Of a stretch of 10,151 bases of DNA, positions 1-6,861 are shown in pieces. Each line of letters opens with the position of its first letter. The stretch's first letter is position 1. The notes under the pieces were generated by a model. That model was not told the DNA's origin. It ran no database searches and saw only the letters and a program-made list of their open reading frames with translations. Position numbers and translations under genes: made by a program. The DNA is from JBDSEG01 sp039920165 (lineage in GTDB: Bacteria > Pseudomonadota > Gammaproteobacteria > Burkholderiales > Burkholderiaceae_C). The stretch lies in NCBI GenBank assembly GCA_039920165.1, contig JBDSEG010000151.1, positions 1 to 10,151 of the forward strand, read 5' to 3'.

Positions 1-1324
1 CCTCGCGCAGGATCTCGCGCAGGATGTCGTAGCACACGCTGCGCGCGGTCTTGACTTGGCCCTTGCCCTGGCACACCGGGCACGGCTCGCACAGCAGGTG
101 GGCGAGCGATTCGCGGGTGCGCTTGCGCGTCATCTCGACCAAGCCGAGCTGGGTGAAGCCGCTCACCGTGATGCGCGTGCGGTCGCGCGCGAGTTGCTTT
201 TTCAGCTCGGCAAGCACCGCGGCCTGGTGCTCGTCCCGCGCCATATCGATGAAGTCGATGATGATGATGCCGCCCAGGTTGCGCAAGCGCAGCTGGCGCG
301 CCATCGCCTGCGCCGCCTCGAGGTTGGTCTTGAAGATGGTGTCGTCGAAATTGCGCGCGCCGACGAAGCCACCGGTATTCACGTCGACCGTCGTCAGCGC
401 CTCGGTCTGGTCGACGATGAGGTAGCCGCCCGACTTCAGGTCGACCCGGCGCTGCAGCGCGCGCGCGATCTCGTCGTCGACGTTGTACAGGTCGAAGATC
501 GGCCGCTCGCCCAGATAGTGTTCGAGCTTGGCGACCGACGTCGGCGTGAAGGCACGGCCGAACTGGCGCAGGGCCTCGAACTGTTGCGCCGAGTCGATCC
601 GGATCGACTGGGTCGACTCGTCGACCAGGTCGCGCAATACGCGCTGGGCCAGGCTCAGGTCCTGGTGGAGCAGCGTTCCCGGCGGCGACTTGAAGGCACG
701 TTCGCGCACCACCGCCCAGGCCTTGCGCAAGTAGTCGATATCGTCGCGCAGCTCGGCATCGGTCGCATCCTCGGCATTGGTGCGCAGGATGAAGCCGCCG
801 CCAGGTGTCGTGCCGTCGGCCTGCTGCACAAGCGCGTGCATGCGGCTGCGCAACTGCTCGCGCAGCTCGGGTGAGCCGATGCGCTGCGAGATGCCGATAT
901 GGTCGTCCTGTGGCAGAAAGACGAGCAGCCGGCCGGCGATGCTGATCTGGCTCGACAGGCGCGCTCCCTTGCTCCCGATGGGGTCCTTCACGACCTGAAC
1001 CGTGAGCGTCTGCCCTTCGAAGACCAGCCGCTCGATCGGCGTTGCCGGTGTGGCCGGTGCACCCGCCTCGGGGCGCCCGGCGCCGCCATGGCTCTGGCCG
1101 TTGACGTGGACATCGGCGACGTGCAGGAAGGCGGCGCGCTCGAGGCCGATATCGATGAAGGCCGACTGCATGCCGGGCAGCACGCGGACGACGCGGCCGG
1201 CGTAGATATTGCCGACCCGCCCGCGTTCGAGCGTTCGCTCGATGTGCAGCTCCTGGACCGCGCCGGCTTCGACGATCGCCACCCGGGTTTCCTGGGGCGC
1301 CCAATTGATGAGGATGTCTTGCAT
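1..1324 (-). CDS. rng: Ribonuclease G, 3' end missing
   Basis: Endoribonuclease of the RNase E/G family, which matures the 5' end of 16S rRNA and takes part in mRNA decay in the cytoplasm. The visible 441 residues begin MQDILINWAPQETRVAIV and cover an N-terminal S1 RNA-binding domain (about residues 35-125), the RNase H-like/DNase I-like catalytic core and the Zn-link. The two metal-binding aspartates are D314 (in VDVNTGG) and D357 (in IIIDFIDM). The cysteine pair C415/C418 (CPVCQGKG) lies 101 residues after D314, the same spacing as in E. coli RNase E. E. coli RNase G is 489 aa, so roughly the last 50 residues lie beyond base 1. There is no long RNase E-type scaffold before the cut, and the neighbouring maf gene also favours rng over rne. 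An in-frame ATG at 1345 would add seven residues (MAYCKAA); neither start has a good Shine-Dalgarno site. The gene is last in the visible operon, 54 nt after maf. Confidence 0.95.
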   Translation of the reverse strand, partial: MQDILINWAPQETRVAIVEAGAVQELHIERTLERGRVGNIYAGRVVRVLPGMQSAFIDIGLERAAFLHVADVHVNGQSHGGAGRPEAGAPATPATPIERLVFEGQTLTVQVVKDPIGSKGARLSSQISIAGRLLVFLPQDDHIGISQRIGSPELREQLRSRMHALVQQADGTTPGGGFILRTNAEDATDAELRDDIDYLRKAWAVVRERAFKSPPGTLLHQDLSLAQRVLRDLVDESTQSIRIDSAQQFEALRQFGRAFTPTSVAKLEHYLGERPIFDLYNVDDEIARALQRRVDLKSGGYLIVDQTEALTTVDVNTGGFVGARNFDDTIFKTNLEAAQAMARQLRLRNLGGIIIIDFIDMARDEHQAAVLAELKKQLARDRTRITVSGFTQLGLVEMTRKRTRESLAHLLCEPCPVCQGKGQVKTARSVCYDILREILRE

Positions 1325-1378
1325 GGCCGCTTTGCAATAGGCCATCAGGGGCAAGCGCCGCTGGGCTTCAGAAGGGGT

Positions 1379-1990
1379 CTACGAGAAGGGCACGACGCCC
1401 GCGCTTCGCAGCAGGTTTGCGGTCTCGTACAGGGGCAAACCCATGATACCGGAGTAGCTTCCCTCGATCCGCTCGATGAATGCCGCGGCATCGCTCTGCA
1501 CCGCATAGGCGCCGGCCTTGCCAAAGGGCTCGCCGCCCGCGACATAGCGTTCGATCTGGCTGCGCGCCATGACCGCGAAGCGCACCGTCGATACGCTCAC
1601 GGCACTCATGCGCTGGAGTCCGCTGGCCAGCGCCAGCGCGGTGATCACGCGATGCGTGCGGCCCGACAAACGTGCCAGCGTAGCCACCGCATCGGCAGCA
1701 TCGGCAGGCTTGCCGAGCACGGCGCGGCCGAGCGCGACGGTGGTATCGGCACACAGGATGGGCGCCAACGGCAGTGCACGCCGGCGCAGCCGCCGCACCG
1801 CCGCCGCCAGCTTGGCCTGGGTCACGCGCAGCACATAGTCGAGCGGCAACTCGCCCGGCAGATGCGCTTCGAGCGCTTCCGCATCTTCGTCGGCCCCGGG
1901 CAGCAGCAGTTCATGGCGCACGCCGATCTGCGTCAGCAGCTCGCGCCGGCGCGGGCTTTGCGATGCGAGGTAGACGAAGGCGTGGCGCAT
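1379..1990 (-). CDS. maf: Maf-family nucleoside triphosphate pyrophosphatase (dTTP/UTP type)
   Basis: A 203-aa Maf/Ham1-fold house-cleaning enzyme that hydrolyses nucleoside triphosphates to the monophosphate and pyrophosphate. Seen in the sequence: the N-terminal phosphate-binding motif SQSPRRRELL (residues 10-19), the ADT motif with catalytic candidate D82, VLGKP (91-95), SGRTHRV (109-115) and GKAGAY (157-162) followed by a GSYSGIMGLPLYET tail. The GKAGAY...Q version matches E. coli YhdE (dTTP/UTP) rather than YceF (m7GTP), whose equivalent segment I recall as CAGSFKSE, so the substrate class is an inference from that motif. YhdE is also encoded next to rng in E. coli. The usual YhdE segment AYGIQG reads AYAVQS here. 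It starts with ATG 8 nt after the rlmH stop, with only a weak Shine-Dalgarno site, which suggests translational coupling. Confidence 0.93.
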   Translation of the reverse strand: MRHAFVYLASQSPRRRELLTQIGVRHELLLPGADEDAEALEAHLPGELPLDYVLRVTQAKLAAAVRRLRRRALPLAPILCADTTVALGRAVLGKPADAADAVATLARLSGRTHRVITALALASGLQRMSAVSVSTVRFAVMARSQIERYVAGGEPFGKAGAYAVQSDAAAFIERIEGSYSGIMGLPLYETANLLRSAGVVPFS

Positions 1991-1998
1991 GCGCTCGA

Positions 1999-2466
1999 TC
2001 AGGCGCGGTGGTAGGGATGGCCGATCGATACAGTCCAGGCCCGGTAAAGAGCTTCGGCGAGCAGCACGCGCACCAGCGCATGCGGCAGGGTCAGGTCGGA
2101 AAGGCGCAGGGTCTCATCGGCACTCGCCTTGAACGCGGGCGCGAGGCCGTCGGGCCCGCCGACGATCAGCGCAGCGTCGCGTCTGTCGGCCTGCCACGTG
2201 GCCAACCGCGCGGCGAGCTGCACGGTCGTGACGCGCGCGCCGTATTCGTCCAGAGCGATGCGCCGCACGCCCTTCGGCAAGGCCGCCTCGATGCGCGCCG
2301 CCTCGGCCGCCATCGACTGCGTCGGCGTGCGCGACCCGCGCGACTCGGCCTTCACGGCCTTGAGCTCGAGGCGCAACTCGGGCGGAAAGCGCTTGGCGTA
2401 ATCGTCGTACGCCGCCACGGCCCAGGCCGGGGGCCGCTGGCCGACGGCGACCAGCAGCAGCTTCAA
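1999..2466 (-). CDS. rlmH: 23S rRNA (pseudouridine(1915)-N3)-methyltransferase RlmH
   Basis: SPOUT-class methyltransferase that uses S-adenosylmethionine to methylate N3 of pseudouridine 1915 in helix 69 of 23S rRNA, acting on the assembled 70S ribosome. The product is 155 aa, exactly the length of E. coli RlmH, and begins MKLLLVAVG like it. The SAM-binding loop GGPDGL is at residues 103-108. The C-terminal trefoil-knot signature runs from about 122 to 155 and ends LTLPHALVRVLLAEALYRAWTVSIGHPYHRA. The start codon is TTG (2464-2466), chosen because it gives the exact family N-terminus and no ATG or GTG lies in frame nearby. It begins 4 nt after the rsfS stop, so the two are probably coupled. 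The pairing of two ribosome-directed proteins, RsfS and RlmH, is common in bacteria. Confidence 0.96.
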   Translation of the reverse strand: MKLLLVAVGQRPPAWAVAAYDDYAKRFPPELRLELKAVKAESRGSRTPTQSMAAEAARIEAALPKGVRRIALDEYGARVTTVQLAARLATWQADRRDAALIVGGPDGLAPAFKASADETLRLSDLTLPHALVRVLLAEALYRAWTVSIGHPYHRA

Positions 2467-2470
2467 TCGC

Positions 2471-3154
2471 CTACGTCCGGGCCGGCGCCTTGCGCGCGGC
2501 GGTTTTGCGCGGCGCCGCCTTGCGCGCCGCGGGCCGCGCCTGCGCCGCCTTGACCGCAGCTCGCTTCACGCCCACGACGCGCGTCACGCTCGCCTTGACC
2601 GCCGGCGTCGGTTTGCGCGAGGCCGCCCGCACGACTGTCTTGGCACCCGTTGGTGTCGCCGTCTTGCGCGCAGCAGTGACCGGACCCGCGGCCCTCCTGG
2701 CGGCCGGCTTGCGCGCGGGCGCGGTGCGGGTGCCGGACTTCGTGGCCGCGGCGCGACGCGCTGTCTTCGGCTGGCCCGGCTCCTCGGCCTTGACGAGCGA
2801 GGTCGACGCGCTGCCGAGCTTCATCTTGACCGGCTTGTCGCCCCAGATTTCCTCGAGGTGGTAGTAGTCGCGGATCGACGGCTGCATCACGTGGACGACG
2901 GCAGCGCCGCAGTCGACGATGATCCATTCGCCGTTCACCTCGCCTTCCAGGCGGGGCGGCGGATAGCCGGCGTCGCGCACCGCCTCGCGAACGCCGGAGG
3001 CGAGCGCCTTGGTCTGACGGTTGCTGGTGCCCGAGGCGATGATCACGCGCTCGAACAGCGCGGACAGATGTTCGGTGTTGAAGACGACGATGTTCTGGGC
3101 CTTCACGTCTTCCAGTCCATCGACGATGACGCGCTGCAATCTGCGGATGTCCAT
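2471..3154 (-). CDS. rsfS: Ribosome silencing factor RsfS with long basic C-terminal tail
   Basis: RsfS (RsfA, DUF143, Iojap family) binds ribosomal protein uL14 on the 50S subunit and blocks subunit joining when nutrients are short. The conserved domain fills residues 1 to about 115: DIRRLQRVIVDGLEDVKAQNIVV, then ASGTSNRQTKALA, EGEVNGEWIIVDCGAAVVHVM and a YYHLEEIWG end. E. coli RsfS stops at about this point (105 aa). Here a further ~110 residues follow, made almost entirely of Ala, Lys, Arg, Thr and Pro in KTAARKAPAR-type units, like the basic tails of histone H1-like bacterial proteins. The ATG directly follows the nadD stop (no spacer), with GGGAG four bases upstream inside the end of nadD. 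The overlapping frame that is also open here is an artefact of the GC-rich repetitive tail. Confidence 0.95.
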   Translation of the reverse strand: MDIRRLQRVIVDGLEDVKAQNIVVFNTEHLSALFERVIIASGTSNRQTKALASGVREAVRDAGYPPPRLEGEVNGEWIIVDCGAAVVHVMQPSIRDYYHLEEIWGDKPVKMKLGSASTSLVKAEEPGQPKTARRAAATKSGTRTAPARKPAARRAAGPVTAARKTATPTGAKTVVRAASRKPTPAVKASVTRVVGVKRAAVKAAQARPAARKAAPRKTAARKAPART

Positions 3155-3790
3155 TCAACTCCCGGTTAGGCCGCTCTCGACCGCAGTGACTCGGCGGTAG
3201 AGGCGGTGATCTTCAATATAACGTGCCACGCCGGGCGGCACCAGCGAATCCACCGGTTCGCCCGCGGCGGCGCGGCGCCGGACGTCGGTCGACGAAACCG
3301 CCATCATCGGCAGCAGCACATGCGCTTGCGCGGCCTGCCGCACCTGCGGATGCACGATTCCCGCCGCGCCGGGACGCTGCGCGACGGCGAGCGTCACGCG
3401 CGCCAGCAGCTCGGGCCAATCGTGCCAGGTATGCAGGCCTTCGAACTGATCCTGCCCGATGACCAGAAACCAGCGCGCGCCGGGCTGTTCGGCCTGCAGC
3501 TCGCGTACCGTATCGAGCGTGTAGCCGGGACCGGAGCGGTGCAGCTCGCGCGCATCCAGCACGAAGCACGGCTCGCCGGCGATCGCGATCCGCAGCATCG
3601 CCTCGCGGTCGGCCGCGGGCGCCGGTGGGTCGGGCTTTTGCCACGAGTGCGCGGTCGGCAGCCAGCGCAATTCGTCGAGCGCGAGTTGTTCGAGTGCGCT
3701 GCGCGCGAGCGCGAGGTGGGCGATGTGGACCGGGTCGAAGGTCCCGCCGAAAAGGCCGATCCGCGCAGCCGGTGTCGACGCAATCTTCAA
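3155..3790 (-). CDS. nadD: Nicotinate-nucleotide adenylyltransferase
   Basis: Transfers AMP from ATP to nicotinate mononucleotide to make deamido-NAD, the penultimate step of NAD synthesis. The product is 211 aa when started at the TTG at 3788-3790, close to the 213 aa of E. coli NadD. Nucleotidyltransferase motifs are clear: GLFGGTFDPVHIAHL (residues 12-26, including the HxxH of the HIGH-like motif) and SSTDVRRR (166-173), with WFLVIGQDQFEGLHTWHDW between them. The TTG overlaps the hemF stop by four bases (TTGA) and has GAGG seven bases upstream. An in-frame GTG at 3808 and longer frames reaching 3886 would add residues with no family counterpart and would run into hemF. The stop codon abuts the rsfS ATG, a nadD-rsfS pairing widely conserved in bacteria. 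Confidence 0.95.
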   Translation of the reverse strand: MKIASTPAARIGLFGGTFDPVHIAHLALARSALEQLALDELRWLPTAHSWQKPDPPAPAADREAMLRIAIAGEPCFVLDARELHRSGPGYTLDTVRELQAEQPGARWFLVIGQDQFEGLHTWHDWPELLARVTLAVAQRPGAAGIVHPQVRQAAQAHVLLPMMAVSSTDVRRRAAAGEPVDSLVPPGVARYIEDHRLYRRVTAVESGLTGS

Positions 3791-4722
3791 GCGGCCGCCT
3801 CGTCGCACCAGTCGCGTGGACGCAGGAAATCGCTGTACAGCCGTGCTTCGGGCGTGCCGGGCTCGGGCTGCCAGTCGTAGCGCCATGAAGCGAGCGGAGG
3901 CATCGACATCAGGATGCTCTCGGTGCGCCCGCCCGACTGCAGGCCGAACAAGGTGCCGCGGTCGAACACCAGGTTGAACTCGACATAGCGGCCGCGCCGA
4001 TAGAGCTGGAAATCGCGCTCGCGCTCGCCGTAGGGCAAGGCCCGCCGCACCTGCACTATCGGCAAATAGGCGGCGACAAAGGCATCGCCCACAGCCCGCA
4101 TCACGTCGAGGCCGCCACCGAAGCCGCCCTGCGCAAAGTCATCGAAGAAGATACCGCCGATGCCGCGCGGCTCGTTGCGATGCTTGAGATAGAAGTATTC
4201 GTCGCACCAGCGCTTGAAGCGCGGGTACAAATCACCGTCGAAGCCAGCCAGCGCGTCGCGGCAAGTGCGATGGAAGTGGCGCGCATCGTCTTCGAAGCCG
4301 TAGTAGGGCGTGAGGTCCATGCCGCCGCCGAACCACGCGACCGGTTCGCCCTGCGCCGGCAGCGCCGCGAACATGCGCACGTTCATGTGGACGGTGGGAA
4401 CGAACGGGCTGACCGGATGCACGACGATCGAGACGCCGAGCGCCTCGAACGGCGCGCCGGCGAGTTCGGGCCGATGCTGGGTTGCCGAAGGCGGCATCGC
4501 GCGGCCGCGCACGTGCGAGAAGTTGCAGCCGCCGCGCTCGAAGAGCGTGCCGCCCTCGACCAGCCGCGAGATGCCGTCGCCTTCCAGCGCGCCGCCGCTC
4601 GGTCGGGTCCAGGCGTCGGTGCGAAACGCATCTCCACCGGCCGATTCGAGTGCCCCAACGATGCCGGCCTGCAAACCGAGCAGGTAGGCGCGCACCGCTT
4701 CGGTCTCGATGGCAGCGCTCAA
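3787..4722 (-). CDS. hemF: Oxygen-dependent coproporphyrinogen-III oxidase
   Basis: Catalyses the O2-dependent oxidative decarboxylation of coproporphyrinogen III to protoporphyrinogen IX in heme synthesis, in the cytoplasm. It is about 311 aa (E. coli HemF is 299) and collinear with the family: FERGGCNFSHV (61-71), MPPSATQHRPELAG (76-89), VHPVSPFVPTVHMNVR (101-116), WFGGGMDLTPYYGFEDDARHFH (130-151), YPRFKRWCDEYFYLKHRNE, RGIGGIFFDD, YGERERDFQLYRRGRYVEFNLVFDRGTLFGLQSGGRTESILMSMPP. No ATG lies near the N-terminus. TTG at 4720-4722 gives an N-terminus (MSAAIETEAVRAYLLGLQ) that aligns with E. coli; TTG at 4728 is two codons longer and equally possible. The longer open frame to 4935 runs through purD and is not used. 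The gap to purD is 16 nt. Its presence implies that oxygen is available for heme synthesis. Confidence 0.95.
   Translation of the reverse strand: MSAAIETEAVRAYLLGLQAGIVGALESAGGDAFRTDAWTRPSGGALEGDGISRLVEGGTLFERGGCNFSHVRGRAMPPSATQHRPELAGAPFEALGVSIVVHPVSPFVPTVHMNVRMFAALPAQGEPVAWFGGGMDLTPYYGFEDDARHFHRTCRDALAGFDGDLYPRFKRWCDEYFYLKHRNEPRGIGGIFFDDFAQGGFGGGLDVMRAVGDAFVAAYLPIVQVRRALPYGERERDFQLYRRGRYVEFNLVFDRGTLFGLQSGGRTESILMSMPPLASWRYDWQPEPGTPEARLYSDFLRPRDWCDEAAA
3798..3801 (-). promoter_or_regulatory. Ribosome binding site fixing the TTG start of nadD
   Basis: GAGG on the minus strand inside the last codons of hemF, seven bases before the TTG at 3788-3790. It supports the TTG start and coupling of nadD to hemF termination. 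Confidence 0.6.
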
Positions 4723-4738
4723 TGCCAACGGCCCCGAC

Positions 4739-6040
4739 TCACCGCCCGACCGCCCGATGCCCGATATCGCGCCGGTACTGCGCGCCGTCGAAGTCGATGC
4801 CGCGCAGCACGTCGTAGGCGCGGCTCTGCGCCAGCCTGACCGATTCGCCCAGCGCCGTGACGCACAGGACCCGGCCGCCCTGCGTGACGACTTCGCCGTC
4901 GCGCTGCGTCGTCCCGGCATGAAAGACCAACGCATCGTCGGCCTCGGCCGGCAACCCGGTGATCACATCGCCCGCGCGCGGGCTGTCGGGATAGCCGTGC
5001 GCCGCCATCACGACGCCGAGCGCGACTCGGCGGTCCCATTCCAGCGTCGCCTGATCGAGCGTGCCGTCGGTCGCGCGCATCAGCACCTCGAACAGGTCGC
5101 TCTTCAGGCGCAGCATGATCGGCTGGGTCTCGGGGTCGCCAAGACGGCAGTTGAATTCGACGGTGCGCGGCTGGCCCTGAGCATCGATCATCAGGCCGGC
5201 ATACAGGAAACCGCTGTACGGGATGCCGTCCTTTGCCATGCCGGCGATGGTCGGCAGGACGATCTCCTGCATCACCCGGGCGTGAACGTTCGGCGTCACG
5301 ACCGGCGCCGGCGAATAGGCGCCCATGCCGCCGGTATTCGGACCCGCGTCGTGGTCGAGCAGGCGCTTGTGGTCCTGGCTCGTCGCCAGCGGCAGCACGT
5401 TGCGGCCGTCGCACAGGACAATGAAGCTCGCCTCCTCGCCTTCCAGAAAATCCTCGATCACGACGCGCGCGCGCGGCACGATGTCGGTGCTGCGCTGCGA
5501 ACGCGCCGGACTCGCGGCGGGTGCGTCGGCGAGCATCCAGTCGATCGCGCGGTGCGCCTCGGCCAGCGTCGTCGCCACCACCACGCCCTTGCCGGCCGCG
5601 AGGCCGTCGGCCTTGATCACGATCGGCGCGCCGCGCGATTCGACGCAGGCATGCGCTTCATCGCGTTCGACGAAGGTCTGGTAGGCGGCGGTCGGAATGC
5701 CGTGCCGCTGCATGAAGGCCTTGGCGAACGTCTTCGAGCTTTCGAGCTGCGCCGCGGCGCGCGTCGGTCCGAAGATGCGCAGCCCGCGCTCGCGAAACAG
5801 GTCGACCACGCCAGCCGCCAGCGGCGCCTCGGGGCCGACGACGGTGAGCGCGATCTTCTCGGCCTGCGCGAAATCGGCAAGCTGCGCGAAGTCTGTCAGC
5901 GCGACGTTTTCCAGCCGAGGATCGGCGCCGGTTCCGGCATTGCCGGGCGCCACATAGACCTTTTGCACCCGTTCGGACTGGGTCAGCTTCCAGGCCAGCG
6001 CATGTTCGCGGCCGCCGGCACCGATGACGAGAACTTTCAT
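4739..6040 (-). CDS. purD: Phosphoribosylamine--glycine ligase (GAR synthetase)
   Basis: ATP-grasp enzyme that joins glycine to 5-phosphoribosylamine, the second step of purine synthesis. The product is 433 aa; the family is usually about 420-430. N-terminal domain: MKVLVIGAGGREHALAWKL (1-19), APGNAGT (31-37), VVGPEAPLAAG (68-77). ATP-grasp region: SSKTFAKAFM (101-110), VIKADGLAAGKGVVV (141-155), IEDFLEGEEASF (195-206), DHDAGPNTGGMGAYSP (229-244), and the metal-binding EFNCRLGDPETQP (295-307). Between the A and B parts of the ATP-grasp, residues about 171-190 (APAASPARSQRSTDIVP) form a loop longer than in remembered E. coli and Burkholderia PurD. The start is ATG, 10 nt after the yebC stop. 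It shares the minus-strand operon with hemF and nadD. Confidence 0.97.
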   Translation of the reverse strand: MKVLVIGAGGREHALAWKLTQSERVQKVYVAPGNAGTGADPRLENVALTDFAQLADFAQAEKIALTVVGPEAPLAAGVVDLFRERGLRIFGPTRAAAQLESSKTFAKAFMQRHGIPTAAYQTFVERDEAHACVESRGAPIVIKADGLAAGKGVVVATTLAEAHRAIDWMLADAPAASPARSQRSTDIVPRARVVIEDFLEGEEASFIVLCDGRNVLPLATSQDHKRLLDHDAGPNTGGMGAYSPAPVVTPNVHARVMQEIVLPTIAGMAKDGIPYSGFLYAGLMIDAQGQPRTVEFNCRLGDPETQPIMLRLKSDLFEVLMRATDGTLDQATLEWDRRVALGVVMAAHGYPDSPRAGDVITGLPAEADDALVFHAGTTQRDGEVVTQGGRVLCVTALGESVRLAQSRAYDVLRGIDFDGAQYRRDIGHRAVGR

Positions 6041-6050
6041 GCGGCCGCCA

Positions 6051-6770
6051 TCACATCTGCGCGTTGTGGAAGACGGCCTGGGTATCGTCCAGGTCCTCGA
6101 TCACGTCGAGCAGCTTCTGCATCCGCTGCGCATCCTCGCCGGCGAGCTCGATCGTATTCTCGGCGCGCATCGTGGCCTCGGCGACGTCGGGCTTCAAACC
6201 GGCGTTCTCGAGGGCAGTCTTGACGGCCTCGAAATCCGCCACGGCGCACAGCACCTCGACCGCGCCGTCGTCGTCCGTGATCACATCCTCGGCGCCGGCT
6301 TCAAGGGCGATCTCCATCACCCGGTCCTCGTTCAGCCCAGGTGCGAAGACGAACTGCCCGCAATGCTTGAACTGGAATGCGACCGAGCCCTCGGTGCCGA
6401 GGTTGCCGCCGTATTTGCTGAACGCATGGCGCACCTCGGCAACGGTGCGAACGCGGTTGTCGGTCATCGTGTCGACGATGATCGCCGCACCACCGATGCC
6501 ATAGCCTTCGTAGCGAATCTCCTCGTAGCTCACGCCTTCGAGGTTGCCCGTCGCCTTGTCGATATTCTTCTTGACGGTATCGGCCGGCATGTTGGCCGCC
6601 TTCGCCTTCTCGACCGCCAGCCGCAAACGCGGGTTCATGCCGAGATCGCCGCCGCCCTGGCGCGCCGCGACCGTGATCTCGCGGATCACGCGGGTCCAGA
6701 CCTTGCCGCGCTTCTCATCCTGCCGCCCTTTGCGGTGCTGAATGTTGGCCCACTTGGAATGTCCGGCCAT
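6051..6770 (-). CDS. yebC: YebC/TACO1-family translation or regulatory factor
   Basis: A 239-aa YebC/PmpR/TACO1-family protein. Family members were first described as DNA-binding transcription regulators; more recent reports connect them to relief of ribosome stalling at proline-rich stretches. The sequence does not decide between these roles here. Start MAGHSKWANIQHRKGRQDEKRGKVWTR is the hallmark N-terminus, followed by AARQGGGDLGMNPRLRLAVEKAKAANMPADTVKKNIDKA (about 35-75), YEGYGIGGAAIIVDTMTDNRVRT (about 88-110) and KYGGNLGTEGSVAFQF. The ATG at 6770 is supported by the family start and by AGGG (4 nt) and GGAG (9 nt) upstream. The open frame continues upstream to 6905, but that part is non-homologous and overlaps the preceding gene. 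It is the first gene of the eight-gene block, with a likely promoter in the 91-nt gap ahead of it. Confidence 0.96.
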   Translation of the reverse strand: MAGHSKWANIQHRKGRQDEKRGKVWTRVIREITVAARQGGGDLGMNPRLRLAVEKAKAANMPADTVKKNIDKATGNLEGVSYEEIRYEGYGIGGAAIIVDTMTDNRVRTVAEVRHAFSKYGGNLGTEGSVAFQFKHCGQFVFAPGLNEDRVMEIALEAGAEDVITDDDGAVEVLCAVADFEAVKTALENAGLKPDVAEATMRAENTIELAGEDAQRMQKLLDVIEDLDDTQAVFHNAQM

Positions 6771-6801
6771 GAAGCCCTGCTCCATCGAATCGAAGGGCAG
6801 G

Positions 6802-6807
6802 AGTTTA
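6802..6807 (-). promoter_or_regulatory. Candidate -10 box for the yebC operon
   Basis: TAAACT on the minus strand (plus-strand AGTTTA), about 30 bases before the yebC ATG and the most AT-rich spot in the gap upstream of the eight-gene block. No good -35 hexamer lies at the right distance. The exact TTGACA at 6860-6865 is too far upstream and overlaps the end of the PEP-CTERM gene. Confidence 0.2.
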
Positions 6808-6815
6808 GGCGTGCT

Positions 6816-6830
6816 CCGGGATGGTCCCGG
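6816..6830 (-). terminator. Short hairpin after the PEP-CTERM gene
   Basis: A perfect 6-bp inverted repeat (CCGGGA, loop TGG, TCCCGG on the plus strand) lies about 30 bases past the PEP-CTERM stop codon. There is no T-run after it on the minus strand, so it is at best a weak or factor-assisted terminator. It may separate the PEP-CTERM transcript from the yebC operon. Confidence 0.25.
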
Positions 6831-6861
6831 CTCGCCCGTGCGCGTCCGCTCAGCGCGCGTG

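Noticed and set aside
56..874. A 272-codon open frame on the plus strand opposite rng
   Set aside because: The minus strand here encodes the RNase G catalytic core with all key residues; the plus frame is a compositional shadow.
899..2014. A 371-codon open frame on the plus strand opposite rng and maf
   Set aside because: It spans two real minus-strand genes and the gap between them, and has no domain or ribosome binding site.
2480..2810. Repetitive DNA of the rsfS tail as a repeat array or CRISPR
   Set aside because: There are no regular units or spacers; the repetition follows from Lys/Ala/Arg/Thr codons.
2463..3158. A second minus-strand open frame overlapping rsfS
   Set aside because: Frame-shifted copy of the rsfS region; it lacks the conserved RsfS residues and is low-complexity Arg/Gly/Gln.
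4709..6223. A 504-codon open frame on the plus strand opposite purD
   Set aside because: It is the mirror of a well-supported gene in GC-rich DNA where stops are rare; its product is Arg/Ala/His-rich with no recognisable family.
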